NCBI RefSeq assembly: GCF_006439395.2
Contig: NZ_CP083950.1
Span: 3,596,001 to 3,660,000, forward strand
Direction of reading: 5' to 3'
Length of the DNA stretch: 64,000 nt
Origin: Mesorhizobium sp. B4-1-4
GTDB lineage: Bacteria > Pseudomonadota > Alphaproteobacteria > Rhizobiales > Rhizobiaceae
Below, piece after piece: positions 27,501-35,401 of the stretch. Position 1 is the stretch's first letter; each line of letters starts with the position of its first letter. The position numbers were made by a program, and so were the translations under genes. The notes below the pieces were generated by a model. It saw only the letters and a list, made by a program, of their open reading frames with translations. It did no database searches and had not been told where the DNA came from.

Positions 27501-27865
27501 CCGACATGCCGACGCCGGCGGGCGCAGTGTCACGCTCGCTGTTTAAGAAACAGTCGGCGCAGGAAGCACACGGCTCCGACTTCGGCATTCCCGGCGAACC
27601 GACAAAACCATTGTTCAAGAAGAATTCCCTGGATGAAATGACGGTGCGGCGCACGGAAAAACCGGTAGAGGGAAAAGTACCGGCCAAGCCACAGCCGATC
27701 CCCCCCGTTGTGGGGGCCGGCAGGACAGAGGGGGGCGCGAATGAGCGCGACGATTCCGCCAAACCGATTGTCCGTCAGCGCGCCGGCATCGGCTCTTATG
27801 AGGATCCAGGCGACGCCCGCCGCGAAAAACGCCGGCCAGGCAAGACAGGTCGGCCGAGACGATAG
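24575..27865 (+). CDS. uvrB: Excinuclease ABC subunit B, extended
   Basis: Damage-recognition helicase of nucleotide excision repair. The conserved body runs from about residue 220 to 885: VTGSGKT (Walker A, ~258), [12 protein letters not shown] beta-hairpin, FIDESH (Walker B, ~555), [22 protein letters not shown] and a C-terminal UVR domain (~845-882). At 1096 residues it is far longer than the ~670 of E. coli. The 220-residue N-extension includes a stretch encoded by an intergenic repeat (24803-24944). The ~210-residue tail has four LF-K repeats and a second repeat-derived stretch (27699-27760). Frame is open throughout. Confidence 0.95.
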   Translation: MAKSPDKRTPPTANDDRAAPKRRSPLTDFLDASEPLHKGGFAEMPQPELSGTPLTGSISDWAEQIEQEAEREGRHLISPLEGEMSPKATEGVAGGSARHKEAPNPVEPTPPGGSAAPLPSRGRDSVKSKKIPERSAAPGRTARGTSMGGAATARERAAVGLNPVAGLDISLEEAETMTSSGVTATVAALSALIESGNPLHKDGVLWTPHRPARPEKSEGGIAIKMVSDFEPAGDQPTAIKDLVEGVDNNDRTQVLLGVTGSGKTFTMAKVIEETQRPALILAPNKTLAAQLYSEFKKFFPDNAVEYFVSYYDYYQPEAYVPRTDTFIEKESSINEQIDRMRHSATRSLLERDDVIIVASVSCIYGIGSVETYTAMTFQMQIGDRLDQRALLADLVAQQYKRQDINFVRGSFRVRGDTIEIFPAHLEDRAWRISMFGDEIEAITEFDPLTGQKTGELKSVKIYANSHYVTPRPTLNQAIKSIKEELKLRLVELERAGRLLEAQRLEQRTRFDLEMLEATGSCAGIENYSRYLTGRQPGDPPPTLFEYIPDDALVFIDESHVTVPQIGGMYRGDFRRKATLAEYGFRLPSCMDNRPLRFEEWDAMRPLSVAVSATPGAWEMEQAGGVFAEQVIRPTGLIDPPVEVRPAKSQVDDVVGEIRETTKAGYRTLVTVLTKRMAEDLTEYLHEQGVRVRYMHSDIDTLERIEILRDLRLGAFDVLVGINLLREGLDIPECGFVAILDADKEGFLRSETSLIQTIGRAARNVDGKVILYADQVTGSMERAMAETNRRREKQMEWNAANGITPESVKSRISDILDSVYEKDHVRADISQFTDSAGAMMGNNFKAHLDALDKQMRDAAANLDFEKAARIRDEIKRLREMELSISDDPLAREVEGQSPASGREKGKHNKGVAKHRTAEEQERFRKLDEARAAEEAAKAARPNLFRKPALDEMGADGAVPVKKPLFAKPSIDDMGPGTDMPTPAGAVSRSLFKKQSAQEAHGSDFGIPGEPTKPLFKKNSLDEMTVRRTEKPVEGKVPAKPQPIPPVVGAGRTEGGANERDDSAKPIVRQRAGIGSYEDPGDARREKRRPGKTGRPRR
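24803..24944. repeat. Intergenic-type palindromic repeat inserted in-frame in uvrB
   Basis: Begins ATCTCCCCCCTTGAGGGGGA, continues GATGTCGCCGAAGGCGACAG, and ends with CCCCTCCCCTCGAGGGGGAG. These are the hallmarks of repeats normally found between genes in rhizobia. Here it is translated as [18 protein letters not shown] and onward to APLPSRGRD with no stop. It lies in the N-terminal extension before the helicase core. Confidence 0.75.
27699..27760. repeat. Second repeat fragment translated in the uvrB tail
   Basis: TCCCCCCCGTTGTGGGGGCC followed by GGCAGGACAGAGGGGGGCGC resembles the same class of intergenic repeat (CCCCC-TTGTGGGGG, GGCAGG-CAGAGGGGGGCGC). It is translated as [18 protein letters not shown] inside the C-terminal tail. 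Confidence 0.6.
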
Positions 27866-27949
27866 GTGAGAGCGTTCAGGCGCGTGGCTTCTGAAACGAG
27901 TGTCGCGCTGCCCCTCATCCGCCTGCCGGCACCTTCTCCCCGTAAACGG

Positions 27950-29253
27950 CATAAGCGCTAAGATAGGGTATTGCGGCGCGGAATCGGTTGTGATTCTACG
28001 CTGGGGATGACACACGAATCGCTTGTTGATGACGGCTGGGCCGAGACGATTGAGCTTCTCGGCGGCGAAGAGTTGATCGCAGGAAGTGCGCGCGAGACGA
28101 AGGCGTTCCTGCGACCGCGCGGCATCAGGTCGGCGAGCGATCTGTTGCGCCTGACACTGGCTTACTGCCTTGGCAAGGTGGGCATGCGGGGCATCGTGGC
28201 CTGGGCGGCGGCGAGCGGGATCGCCGACATCTCGGACGTGGCGTTGCTCGGCCGGTTGCGCAATGCAGGGCCGTGGCTGCAGCATTTGATCGGGCATCTT
28301 TTGAAGCGCGAGGAGGCAGGTTTGGCCAAAGGCCGGCTGATCCGCATCCTCGATGCGACGGCGGTTGCCAAGGCCGGTGTGCATGAGAAGAAGAACAATG
28401 GCCTTTGGCGTATGCACTGCGCCTTCGAGCTTGAGCGCGAGCAGTTCGATTTCATCGAGATCACCGACCAGAGCGAGGCCGAGCTGATCGACCGCGTGCC
28501 GGTGATAGCGGGCGAGATCCGCATCGGCGACCGCGCCTATCTGCAGGCCGACCGGATCGCAAAGGTCATGGCGCAAGGCGGCGACGTTGGAATGTGCGAT
28601 GGCTCGACGCCAACGGCGAGGCGTTCGATCTCATCGGCCACCTGGAGAGCTGCCGCGAGGAGGTCTTCGAAATGCCTGTCCGGCTGGGCCTCAAAAAGGG
28701 TGAGCCTGTGAAGATGCGCCTGATCGCCTTGCGCAAATCCGAAGCCGCGGCGCAAGAAGCGCGGCGCAAAATCAACAAGGAAGCCAAGGCCAAGGGCAAT
28801 CAGGTTCGACCGGAGACGCTGATTGCTGCTGGCTTCGTGATCCTTGTGACCTCGCTTGGCCAGGAGGAGTTCCCCGCCGGCACGGTCTCAAGCTCTATCG
28901 TATGCGCTGGCGTATCGAGCTCGCCTTCAAGCGCCTGAAGAGCTTGATCGGGCTGCGCGCGCCCCCCGCCAAAGACCCAAGGATCGCAAAGCCCTGGATT
29001 CTTGCCCACTTCCTCATCGCGCTTGTGACCGAACCCCTCTCGCAGGAGTTTGGTGTCTCTCCCCCTTGAGCGACGGGCGCCCGCTACTGTGGCGCGCCAC
29101 CCGCCAGATCGTCGCCTCCCTGATCGCAGCGATTTTTACACAACCGCCCTTGGCAATCCTGCGCCAGAATCTCCATGCCTTGCGATATCGTTGGCGCGAG
29201 CCACCACGAAAACGTAAGTTTCAAGCCATGCCAAAGCTATCTTAGCGCATATG
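27950..29253 (+). mobile_element. Decayed IS4-family insertion sequence
   Basis: Terminal inverted repeats CATAAGCGCTAAGATA (27950-27965) and TATCTTAGCGCATATG (29238-29253) differ at one position. The 10-base direct repeat CCGTAAACGG flanks both sides (27940-27949 and 29254-29263), a size usual for IS4-type elements. The target is the loop of a CTTCTCCCC-GTAAAC-GGGGAGAAG palindrome. The transposase is broken by at least three frameshifts. Confidence 0.85.
28007..29245 (+). pseudogene. IS4-family transposase, multiply frameshifted
   Basis: Reading begins MTHESLVDDGWAETIELLGG and stays open to about 28600. It continues in a second frame (WLDANGEAFDLIGHLESCREE to FPAGTV), then a third from 28899 (RMRWRIELAFKRLKSLIGLR, to FGVSPP stop). 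It returns to the first frame for RPLLWRATRQIVASLIAAIF to the end at 29245. RWRIELAFKRLKSL is the YREK-type region holding the last catalytic Glu. One break is a clear one-base loss after ACGGTC near 28887. Non-functional. Confidence 0.85.
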
Positions 29254-29567
29254 CCGTAAACGGGGAGAAGTCAGCTGGCCGCGACCTCGCGCCCGTCTTG
29301 CAACGCTGGCGATTGGCGAAATATAAGTTGGCAGCAGCGTCCTTCTCCCCGTCACTATACGGGGAGTTGAGAAGTGGTCCGCGCAGCGGACGAAACGCCA
29401 ATTGCTTGGCTTTTCGAACGACGAACGCCCGGCAGGGCGATGAGGGGCAGCGCAAAACCCCGGCAGTCCGGCTCGTCGTGCCGTCGGCTGGCCCATGAGC
29501 TCGCGCTTGCCACCTTCCGGCGGAAACGATAAGCCGCAGCAAGCCGCAACAACCTTCCCCACCAACC

Positions 29568-30482
29568 ATGAAACCCAGAGACATCGCCGCCTACTTGTTT
29601 CTGGCCGTCACTTGGGGGCTGTCGTTCCTGGTGCTGCTCAAGGTGGTGCATGCTTTTGGCTGGGTCGGCGCGGTCACCTTGCGGTCGCTGGTCGCGGGCA
29701 TCACGCTCTTTCTGTTTGCCGCCGCGACGAGGCGCAAGCTCGATTTCAGCGCCGGCTGGAGGCCCTTCGCGATGGTCGGCGCAACGACGGTGGCGGCACA
29801 GCTGATCGGCCTGTCTTATGCCACGCCGCGCATCGGCACGGCGATGGCGGCCATCCTTGTTGCTGCCATCCCGCTGTTCTCGATGATCATCAGCCAATTG
29901 TGGGGGCTTGAGCGCATAACCGTTCGCGGGCTGGCGGGACTGTTGCTCGGGACCGCCGGTATCATCGTTCTGGTCGGCTTTCCCGCCGTCCCGATCACGG
30001 CGCCCTTCGCTTTTGGCTGTGCCGCGTCCCTGTTCAGTTCGTTCTCGGCAGCCTTCGGCAGCAATTACGCCAATCGCCATCTGCGCTCTGCAGGCTCGTG
30101 GGAAGTCACCAGTGCCGCCTTCCTGTTCGGCGGCCTGATGACGCTGCCGCTGCTCCTCGCCGTGCCGGCACCGGCCCTGCCGCGCGCGGTCGACTTCCTC
30201 TACCTCGCTATCCTCGCCTGCGTGATGAGCGCGATGACCTACGTCGTCTATTTCCGGCTGGTGGCCAGCATCGGCGCGACCAGGGCGATCAGCGTCGAAT
30301 TCGCCGTAACCACGATCGCGGTGCTGGTTGGCACTGTCATGCTCGGCGAGACGCTGACCATCATCCAGGCTTTCGGCGCGGTGGCGATCATCGGCGGCTG
30401 CGTGCTGGTGCTGGACCCATTCCCGCGCAGCGCCAAGGTAGTGCCGCAGGCGGCCTTGCCATCTGCCCCGCCTTTGGTGTAG
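29568..30482 (+). CDS. EamA/DMT-family exporter
   Basis: 304-residue inner-membrane protein with ten hydrophobic segments in two EamA repeats (GLERITVRGLAGLLLGTAGIIVLVG closes the first, GETLTIIQAFGAVAIIGGCVLVL the second). Not closely similar to the exporter at 4466-5380 apart from the fold. Substrate unknown. It lies upstream of the ABC-F leader region in the same direction, 39 bases before the leader ORF. Confidence 0.88.
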   Translation: MKPRDIAAYLFLAVTWGLSFLVLLKVVHAFGWVGAVTLRSLVAGITLFLFAAATRRKLDFSAGWRPFAMVGATTVAAQLIGLSYATPRIGTAMAAILVAAIPLFSMIISQLWGLERITVRGLAGLLLGTAGIIVLVGFPAVPITAPFAFGCAASLFSSFSAAFGSNYANRHLRSAGSWEVTSAAFLFGGLMTLPLLLAVPAPALPRAVDFLYLAILACVMSAMTYVVYFRLVASIGATRAISVEFAVTTIAVLVGTVMLGETLTIIQAFGAVAIIGGCVLVLDPFPRSAKVVPQAALPSAPPLV

Positions 30483-30521
30483 CCAGTCCCGACACTCGAA
30501 CGTCTTGAAAGGAGGGCTCAC

Positions 30522-30593
30522 GTGTTCACGTTCTATCGTCACCATCGTCAGCGTGGCCCGATTTCCGCCCTGCGAGCTTGCTTGCAGGGCTGA
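30522..30593 (+). CDS. Candidate 23-residue leader peptide upstream of ABC-F gene
   Basis: GTG-initiated frame of 23 codons ending TGA 30593. AAAGGAGG at 30508-30515 lies six bases before the GTG, one of the best ribosome binding sites in the window. The peptide is rich in Arg and His (FYRHHRQRG after four residues) and ends ALRACLQG. Its last codons lie in a hairpin (30567-30590), the usual geometry of a translation-dependent attenuator. The true role is inference. Confidence 0.5.
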   Translation: MFTFYRHHRQRGPISALRACLQG

Positions 30594-30632
30594 CCAGGGA
30601 CGGTCCGGGTTTTTCCCGCTTCGATTTTTTGG
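30567..30632 (+). promoter_or_regulatory. Hairpin and T-run in the ABC-F leader (attenuator-like)
   Basis: An 11-base stem GCCCTGCGAGC / GCTTGCAGGGC (30567-30577 and 30580-30590, one G-T pair) overlaps the end of the leader ORF. Downstream, CGGG-TTTTT-CCCG is followed by a six-T run near 30624, terminator-like. A further CCGGAG-TTTG-CCTCCGG hairpin lies just before the ABC-F start. Confidence 0.5.
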
Positions 30633-30732
30633 TCTGCCCGTGGTGCGCAATGCCTGAGCCTGACGGCCGGCACACGCACCGTCAAAGTGCATCGAACCGG
30701 AGTTTGCCTCCGGACAGACCAGAGAAATCACA

Positions 30733-31908
30733 ATGGCCCTGATCAGCCTCAAATCCCTCGGCGTCACCATGAGCGCGCCGCTCTTCTCCAATCTCGACCT
30801 CACCATCGGCAGCGGCGACAGGCTTGGCATCGTCGCCGCGAACGGCCGCGGCAAGTCCACCCTGCTGAAATGCCTGACCGGCGAGATGGAACCGACATCA
30901 GGCGACATGACCCGCACGCGCGGCCTCCGCATCGGCCATGTCGAACAGTCGGTTCCCCCTGCCCTGCTTGGCCGCACCTTCCAGCAGGTGGTGGCCGATG
31001 CCTTGCCGGCCGAGCAAGCCGACAGCGAGATGTGGCGTGTCGACGTCGTTCTCGACTCGCTCGACGTGCCCGAGGACATGCGCGGGCGCAAGCAGGCGGC
31101 CAAGCTCAACAACATCGGCATGAATTCCGGCAGCGACCTGCTGACGGTCAAGACCAGGCAGCTCAAGGACCGCGCGGAAAAGCTGGAGGACGCGGCTGTC
31201 GCGGCGCATCGCGAGCGCTCGGCCGGTACCATAAGGCTGGCCAATCGCGGCACGCATGCCAAGGTGCTGATCACGCTCGACGACGCGGCCGTCGAAACGC
31301 CCGACGGCACACTGCTGTTCAGGACCGGCAGGCGCCACATCTGCCAGGGCGACCGCATCGTGCTGCTCGGCCGCAACGGCGTCGGCAAGTCGCGTTTCGT
31401 CACCCTGATCCGCAACCCCATCCTCGAGCCGGAAACCGCCGAGAACGTGAAGGTGACGCCGTCAACGGTGCTCGGCTACAGCGATCAGGCCCTGTCGGGC
31501 ATCAGCGGCGACGACACGCCAGTGGCGATGGTCTCGCGCCGCCATGATGTCGGCGAGCAGCGCGCCCGCTCGCTGCTCGCCGGCGCCGGCGTCAGCATCG
31601 ACGTGCAGGAGCGCAAGATCGGCGTGCTGTCCGGCGGCCAGAAGGCGCGGCTGATGATGCTGGCGCTCAGGCTCGCCGATCCCAATTTCTATCTGCTCGA
31701 CGAGCCAACCAATCATCTCGACATAGACGGCCAGGAAGCGCTGGAAGCCGAACTGCTGGCGCACGAGGCAAGCTGCGTGCTCGCCTCGCATGACCGCTCC
31801 TTCATCCGCGCCATCGGCAATCGCTTCTGGCTGATCGAGAAACGGAAGCTGACCGAGGTTGACGACCCCGAGGATTTCTTCCGCCAGGTGGCACAGGCCG
31901 CGGCCTGA
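30733..31908 (+). CDS. ABC-F family ATPase with internal deletion in NBD1
   Basis: 391 residues, against roughly 510-540 for its relatives. NBD1 keeps Walker A (AANGRGKSTLLK, ~36-47) and the Q-loop (IGHVEQ). After VPEDMRGRK (~119) the sequence jumps to AAKLNNIGMNSGSDLLTVK, which normally lies past NBD1 and its linker. NBD1's signature, Walker B and switch His are therefore missing. NBD2 is complete: GRNGVGKSRF (~212), LSGGQKARL (~299), FYLLDEPTNHLD and LASHDRSF. ABC-F proteins act on ribosomes, some as antibiotic resistance or translation factors. Whether a protein with one full ATP site works is unknown. The frame is intact. Confidence 0.85.
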   Translation: MALISLKSLGVTMSAPLFSNLDLTIGSGDRLGIVAANGRGKSTLLKCLTGEMEPTSGDMTRTRGLRIGHVEQSVPPALLGRTFQQVVADALPAEQADSEMWRVDVVLDSLDVPEDMRGRKQAAKLNNIGMNSGSDLLTVKTRQLKDRAEKLEDAAVAAHRERSAGTIRLANRGTHAKVLITLDDAAVETPDGTLLFRTGRRHICQGDRIVLLGRNGVGKSRFVTLIRNPILEPETAENVKVTPSTVLGYSDQALSGISGDDTPVAMVSRRHDVGEQRARSLLAGAGVSIDVQERKIGVLSGGQKARLMMLALRLADPNFYLLDEPTNHLDIDGQEALEAELLAHEASCVLASHDRSFIRAIGNRFWLIEKRKLTEVDDPEDFFRQVAQAAA

Positions 31909-31916
31909 GAAACGTA

Positions 31917-31944
31917 GCCGGCCCGTCGAAAACAACGGGCCGGC
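31917..31944 (+). terminator. Hairpin after ABC-F gene
   Basis: Perfect 10-base stem GCCGGCCCGT / ACGGGCCGGC with an eight-base loop, nine bases after the ABC-F stop. No T run follows, so it may be a weak or Rho-assisted terminator or an mRNA 3' end. Confidence 0.5.
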
Positions 31945-32051
31945 GCACACCCGTACAGAAAATTCTGCCCGATCTGTCGGACCGCCGCCCGATGCCACGT
32001 CCTTGGGACGCCGACACGATGATGCCGGCGCCAACCCAGGGAGAATGCATC

Positions 32052-32234
32052 ATGTCGGTTCTTTCATCCATCGGACGCATTGCGACCCGTTATGCGGCGG
32101 CGCGCGCCCGCCACCGCAGCGAGCGCATCCTGCTTTCGCTGCCGGCTGAATTGCGCAAGGACGTCGGCTTTCCGGAACTCTTCGACGCCAAGAACAGCCG
32201 TCGCGCGGCCACCTTCTCTGCCAAGGTCATATGA
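32052..32234 (+). CDS. DUF1127-like small protein
   Basis: 60-residue basic protein (MSVLSSIGRIATRYAAARAR, then SERILLSLPAELRKDVGFPE), with the short helix plus LPxELRKDxG pattern of DUF1127. Some family members affect phosphate or carbon metabolism or RNA turnover in alphaproteobacteria. GGGAG eight bases before ATG 32052 supports the start. Confidence 0.78.
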   Translation: MSVLSSIGRIATRYAAARARHRSERILLSLPAELRKDVGFPELFDAKNSRRAATFSAKVI

Positions 32235-32385
32235 CCACGGCCAGTCTACCATGCATAAAGCCCGCCGGCGGCCCGCCTCTCCAGGCTCGGTCCGCGAGAA
32301 AAATTTGACGGCCGTGTAGGATAGCCGTCACCTCATGCGTCCTATGACTGGCGAGGCCCAAACCGAACGTAAAGAGGAGCAAGAC

Positions 32386-32808
32386 ATGACTGACCAGACC
32401 CCAGTTCAGCCCAGGGCGGAAGTGCTCGGCGGATTGACCCCCTATCTCCAGGTGGACGGCGCCTTCAAGGCCGCGGAATTCTACAAGAAGGCCTTTGGCG
32501 CGGAGCAGGTCTTTGCCTATCCGGCGGACGAGAAGGGCCGCACCATGCACATCCATCTCCACATCAACGGCTCGACGCTGATGCTGGGCGACGCCTATCC
32601 CGAACACGGCCATCCACATCAGGCGGCGCAAGGCTACACGCTGCAACTCCATCTCGGCAGCGACGATATCGATGCCTGGTGGAAGCGTGCCGTCGACGCC
32701 GGCTGTGAGGTCGTGACGCCGCTGCAGGTCATGTTCTGGGGCGACCGATGGGGCCAGGTGAAGGATCCCTTCGGCGTTGCCTGGGCGATGAACGCGCCGG
32801 TCAAGTAA
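32386..32808 (+). CDS. VOC-family protein (PhnB/glyoxalase-like)
   Basis: 140 residues of a two-repeat VOC fold: GLTPYLQVDGAFKAAEFYKKAFGA, the MHIHLHINGSTLMLGD strand and WGDRWGQVKDPFGVAWAMN ending typical of PhnB-like proteins. Metal ligands are hard to assign and the activity is unknown. The start is supported by AAGAGGAG shortly before ATG 32386. The DUF1428 gene follows 100 bases downstream in the same direction and the two may be cotranscribed. Confidence 0.87.
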   Translation: MTDQTPVQPRAEVLGGLTPYLQVDGAFKAAEFYKKAFGAEQVFAYPADEKGRTMHIHLHINGSTLMLGDAYPEHGHPHQAAQGYTLQLHLGSDDIDAWWKRAVDAGCEVVTPLQVMFWGDRWGQVKDPFGVAWAMNAPVK

Positions 32809-32908
32809 ACTGGCGAGCCAGCGCCCTTTCCCGAGGGCGTGATGCGTTCACCTGCGCCGGGCTGCATCCCTGCCGACCCGGCGCTCCACTTCAACAAAGG
32901 AACCCACA

Positions 32909-33262
32909 ATGTCCTATGTCGATGGTTTCGTGCTGGCCGTGCCCAAGGCAAGGCTCGATGCGTATAAGAAAATGGCTGAAAATGGCGGCGCCATCTGGAA
33001 GGAGCACGGCGCGCTCGCCTATGTCGAATGCGTCGGCGACGACGTGCCTTACGGCGAGCTGACCTCGTTCCCGCGCGCCGTGCAGGCCAAGGACGACGAG
33101 GTCGTCATCTTCTCTTGGGTGATCTACGAGTCGAGGCAGAGCCGCGACGCGGTCATGGCCAAGGTGATGGCCGATGAACGCCTGAAGATGGACTGGTCGT
33201 CAATGCCGTTCGACGGCAAGCGCATGATCTTCGGCGGCTTCCAGCCGTTCCTGGAGCTTTGA
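32909..33262 (+). CDS. DUF1428 domain-containing protein
   Basis: 117-residue dimeric alpha/beta-barrel (ferredoxin-like) protein of the DUF1428 family: MSYVDGFVLAVPKARLDAYK, WKEHGALAYVECVGDDVPYG and MPFDGKRMIFGGFQPFLEL are all typical. AAAGGA precedes the ATG. The family has no known function, though it often lies with VOC-family genes as here. Confidence 0.9.
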   Translation: MSYVDGFVLAVPKARLDAYKKMAENGGAIWKEHGALAYVECVGDDVPYGELTSFPRAVQAKDDEVVIFSWVIYESRQSRDAVMAKVMADERLKMDWSSMPFDGKRMIFGGFQPFLEL

Positions 33263-33282
33263 GGAGCGACGGAACGCTATCG

Positions 33283-33471
33283 CTTCGTCATCCTATGGCG
33301 GAGCAAGGAGCGCAGCGACGCGGCGCAGACCATAAGATCCATGCCGTGACGTTAAAGCGTTGAAAATGGTGCAGAATTCTGCGCCGTTGCATCCTTCGAT
33401 CGACGTCGCGGCATGGATCCTCGGGTCTTCGCGACGCCGCTTCGCGGCTGCTCCGCCCGTGGATGACGAAG
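33283..33471. repeat. Long intergenic repeat (family B, copy 2)
   Basis: Same order as 14741-14928: CTTCGTCATCCTATGGCGGA start, GCGACGCGGCGCAGACCATA, CATGCCGTGA, CGCGGCATGGATCC, and GTGGATGACGAAG end. It separates the DUF1428 and TPR-sulfotransferase genes. Confidence 0.75.
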
Positions 33472-33505
33472 CTGGGTGGGCTTCGGCTAATCCATAAGGA
33501 GGGCG

Positions 33506-35338
33506 CTAATCCAGCTTGTCGAGCAACGGTTTCAGCCTGTCGCCATAGCGCTTCCACAGGTCGACAGAGCCTTGATACATCGGCTGGCGCACTTGCGCGG
33601 CGGAAGCCGTGCGCACCGGCCGGTCGGTCTCGTGGAACGACAGCACGGCATCGTCCCAGGGCAGCCCGAGATAGTCGATGAGCGCCCGGCTCTGGCCTTC
33701 CTGATCGGCGACGAAATCCTCGTAGCGCACATCATGCACGACGCCGGGCAGCACCTTGTGCCAATGCGCCATGATGTCGGTGTAGAGATTGTGGAAGTCG
33801 GCGAGTTCGCCAAGATCATAGCCATAGCGATGGCTGTCGCCGCGGAAATGCACCTTGTAGATCGAAAGGCAGGTTGCCGCCGCATCGCGGGCGCAGTGGA
33901 TGATCCTGGCCTTCGGCATCATCATGTGGATGAAGCCGACGAGCAGGAAGTTGCCCGGCATCTTGTCGGTGACGTGGCGCATATGCGGGTAGCGGGTGTG
34001 CAGCATGTCGAGATAGGCCTGCCCCGCCTCGGCGAAATCCGCGTCGTCCGCGTCGGAGACGCCCCAGGGGAAACCACCGGGCATGTTCGACGGAAACTGC
34101 TTGCCCACCGCCTTCTTCAGGATGCTGAGCTCACCCGCGCCATAGACCTGCGGATGGCTGGCGATGATCTGTTCGACCAGCGTCGTGCCCGAGCGCGGCA
34201 TGCCGACGACGAAGATCGGCGCGTCATCGGCGATCGCGCTCGGCCTGTGCCTTTCGAAGAAGCCGGCATCGAATACCGTCTTCATCGCCTCGAACTCGGC
34301 GCGTGTCTTCAAGGGATCGTAGTCGATGCCCTTGCGGCGGATGGCATTGCCTTCGGCGAAATAGTCGAAGGCCCTGCTATAGTCCTTCAGATCGTCGTTG
34401 GCCTTGCCGAGTCCGAAGGACAGCTGCATGCGGGCCAGGCTGTCCTGCGGCGCCTTGGCATGCTGGGCCTCCATGCCGGCCAATTCGGCGTCGCGCTCCT
34501 TCTGCCGCTTGACCTGCGTCAGCATTAGCCAGGCACGCGCCATGGCGGGCTGGACCTCCACTGCTTGCCGGAACAGATCCGCCGCCTCGTCGAGCTTGCC
34601 CTTTTCCATCAGCCCGACGCCGAGCCCGTGCAACAGGTCGGCATCCTTCGGGCGTATCGCGAGCGCTTCGCGGAAAGCAGACAGCGCCTCGTCCAGCCGC
34701 CCGGCTTCCTCCAGGGTTTCGGCAAGCCCGATGCGGGCGCGCACATGAAATGGATTGCGCGCGACCGTGCCGCGATAGACCTCTTCGGCCTCCTCGAACT
34801 GGCCGAGCTGCTTCAGCGACGAACCGAGGTTGTCGCGCGCCGCCAGCTGTTCCGGCCGCAGGTCCACCGCGCCTCGGAAGAAATCGATCGCCGCCGCGAC
34901 GCGGCCAAGGTCGCGCATCACCGTGCCGAAATTGTTGAGGAAATCGGGATTCGTCGGCTGCAGGCTCACAGCCTGTTCGAGGAGTTCCAGCCCCTCTTCG
35001 CTACGCCCGGTCTGATGCAGCAGCAATCCCAGGAAATGCGCGGCCGCCGCGTGTTTGGGCTGACGCGCCAGCACCTGCCGGTAGATTGACTCAGCCTCTT
35101 GCCGGCGCCCGGCCTGGTGCAGTTGCAGCGCCTGCTGCACATACTGGTCGAGGCCCAGCGGCGGCTGGCCTCCCGCGCCAGACTTGGTCGCGCCAGACCT
35201 GACTCCCGCACCCGCCGCTCTTCTCTGATCTCTGTTAATGGGAAACCTGCCGTGTTTGTCCGCCTGCCGCGATCTAGGCCATTGGCGCCAAAGGTTCAAG
35301 GCTTTGCTTGTCTGCCTCGGCCATTGCGTTGCCGGCAA
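33506..35338 (-). CDS. TPR-repeat sulfotransferase
   Basis: 610 residues. About 280 residues of TPR repeats (AESIYRQVLARQPKHAAAAHFLGLLLHQTGR, LEQAVSLQPTNPDFLNNFGTVMRDLGR and further copies) are followed by a sulfotransferase domain. IFVVGMPRSGTTLVEQIIASHPQ is the PAPS 5'-phosphosulfate loop, and ARIIHCARDAAATCLSIYKVHF the 3'-phosphate motif. It should transfer sulfate from PAPS to an unknown acceptor, possibly a surface glycan or protein. The first ~65 residues lack TPR pattern and contain no alternative ATG, so the exact start is uncertain. Confidence 0.88.
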   Translation of the reverse strand: MPATQWPRQTSKALNLWRQWPRSRQADKHGRFPINRDQRRAAGAGVRSGATKSGAGGQPPLGLDQYVQQALQLHQAGRRQEAESIYRQVLARQPKHAAAAHFLGLLLHQTGRSEEGLELLEQAVSLQPTNPDFLNNFGTVMRDLGRVAAAIDFFRGAVDLRPEQLAARDNLGSSLKQLGQFEEAEEVYRGTVARNPFHVRARIGLAETLEEAGRLDEALSAFREALAIRPKDADLLHGLGVGLMEKGKLDEAADLFRQAVEVQPAMARAWLMLTQVKRQKERDAELAGMEAQHAKAPQDSLARMQLSFGLGKANDDLKDYSRAFDYFAEGNAIRRKGIDYDPLKTRAEFEAMKTVFDAGFFERHRPSAIADDAPIFVVGMPRSGTTLVEQIIASHPQVYGAGELSILKKAVGKQFPSNMPGGFPWGVSDADDADFAEAGQAYLDMLHTRYPHMRHVTDKMPGNFLLVGFIHMMMPKARIIHCARDAAATCLSIYKVHFRGDSHRYGYDLGELADFHNLYTDIMAHWHKVLPGVVHDVRYEDFVADQEGQSRALIDYLGLPWDDAVLSFHETDRPVRTASAAQVRQPMYQGSVDLWKRYGDRLKPLLDKLD

Positions 35339-35401
35339 ATGGGCTCGCTCGCAAGCGGCGCCTGCCTTCTTCCCTGCTGGAAGGAAGAGGGCAACAGCCT
35401 C

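Larger units (their letters stand above)
27905..29453. repeat. Mosaic palindromic repeat element, copy 2, split by an IS
   Basis: Left end GCGCTGCCCCTCATCC (from 27905) and right end GATGAGGGGCAGCGC (to 29453) match copies 1 and 3. The first inner palindrome is interrupted at its loop by the IS4-type element 27950-29253. The remaining right part (29264-29453) contains the second palindrome and a segment nearly identical to 37676-37782. Confidence 0.8.

Noticed and set aside
29340-29455. Palindromes considered as a possible CRISPR array
   Set aside because: Only two inner palindromes per element, no regular spacing or unique spacers; explained as the mosaic repeat.
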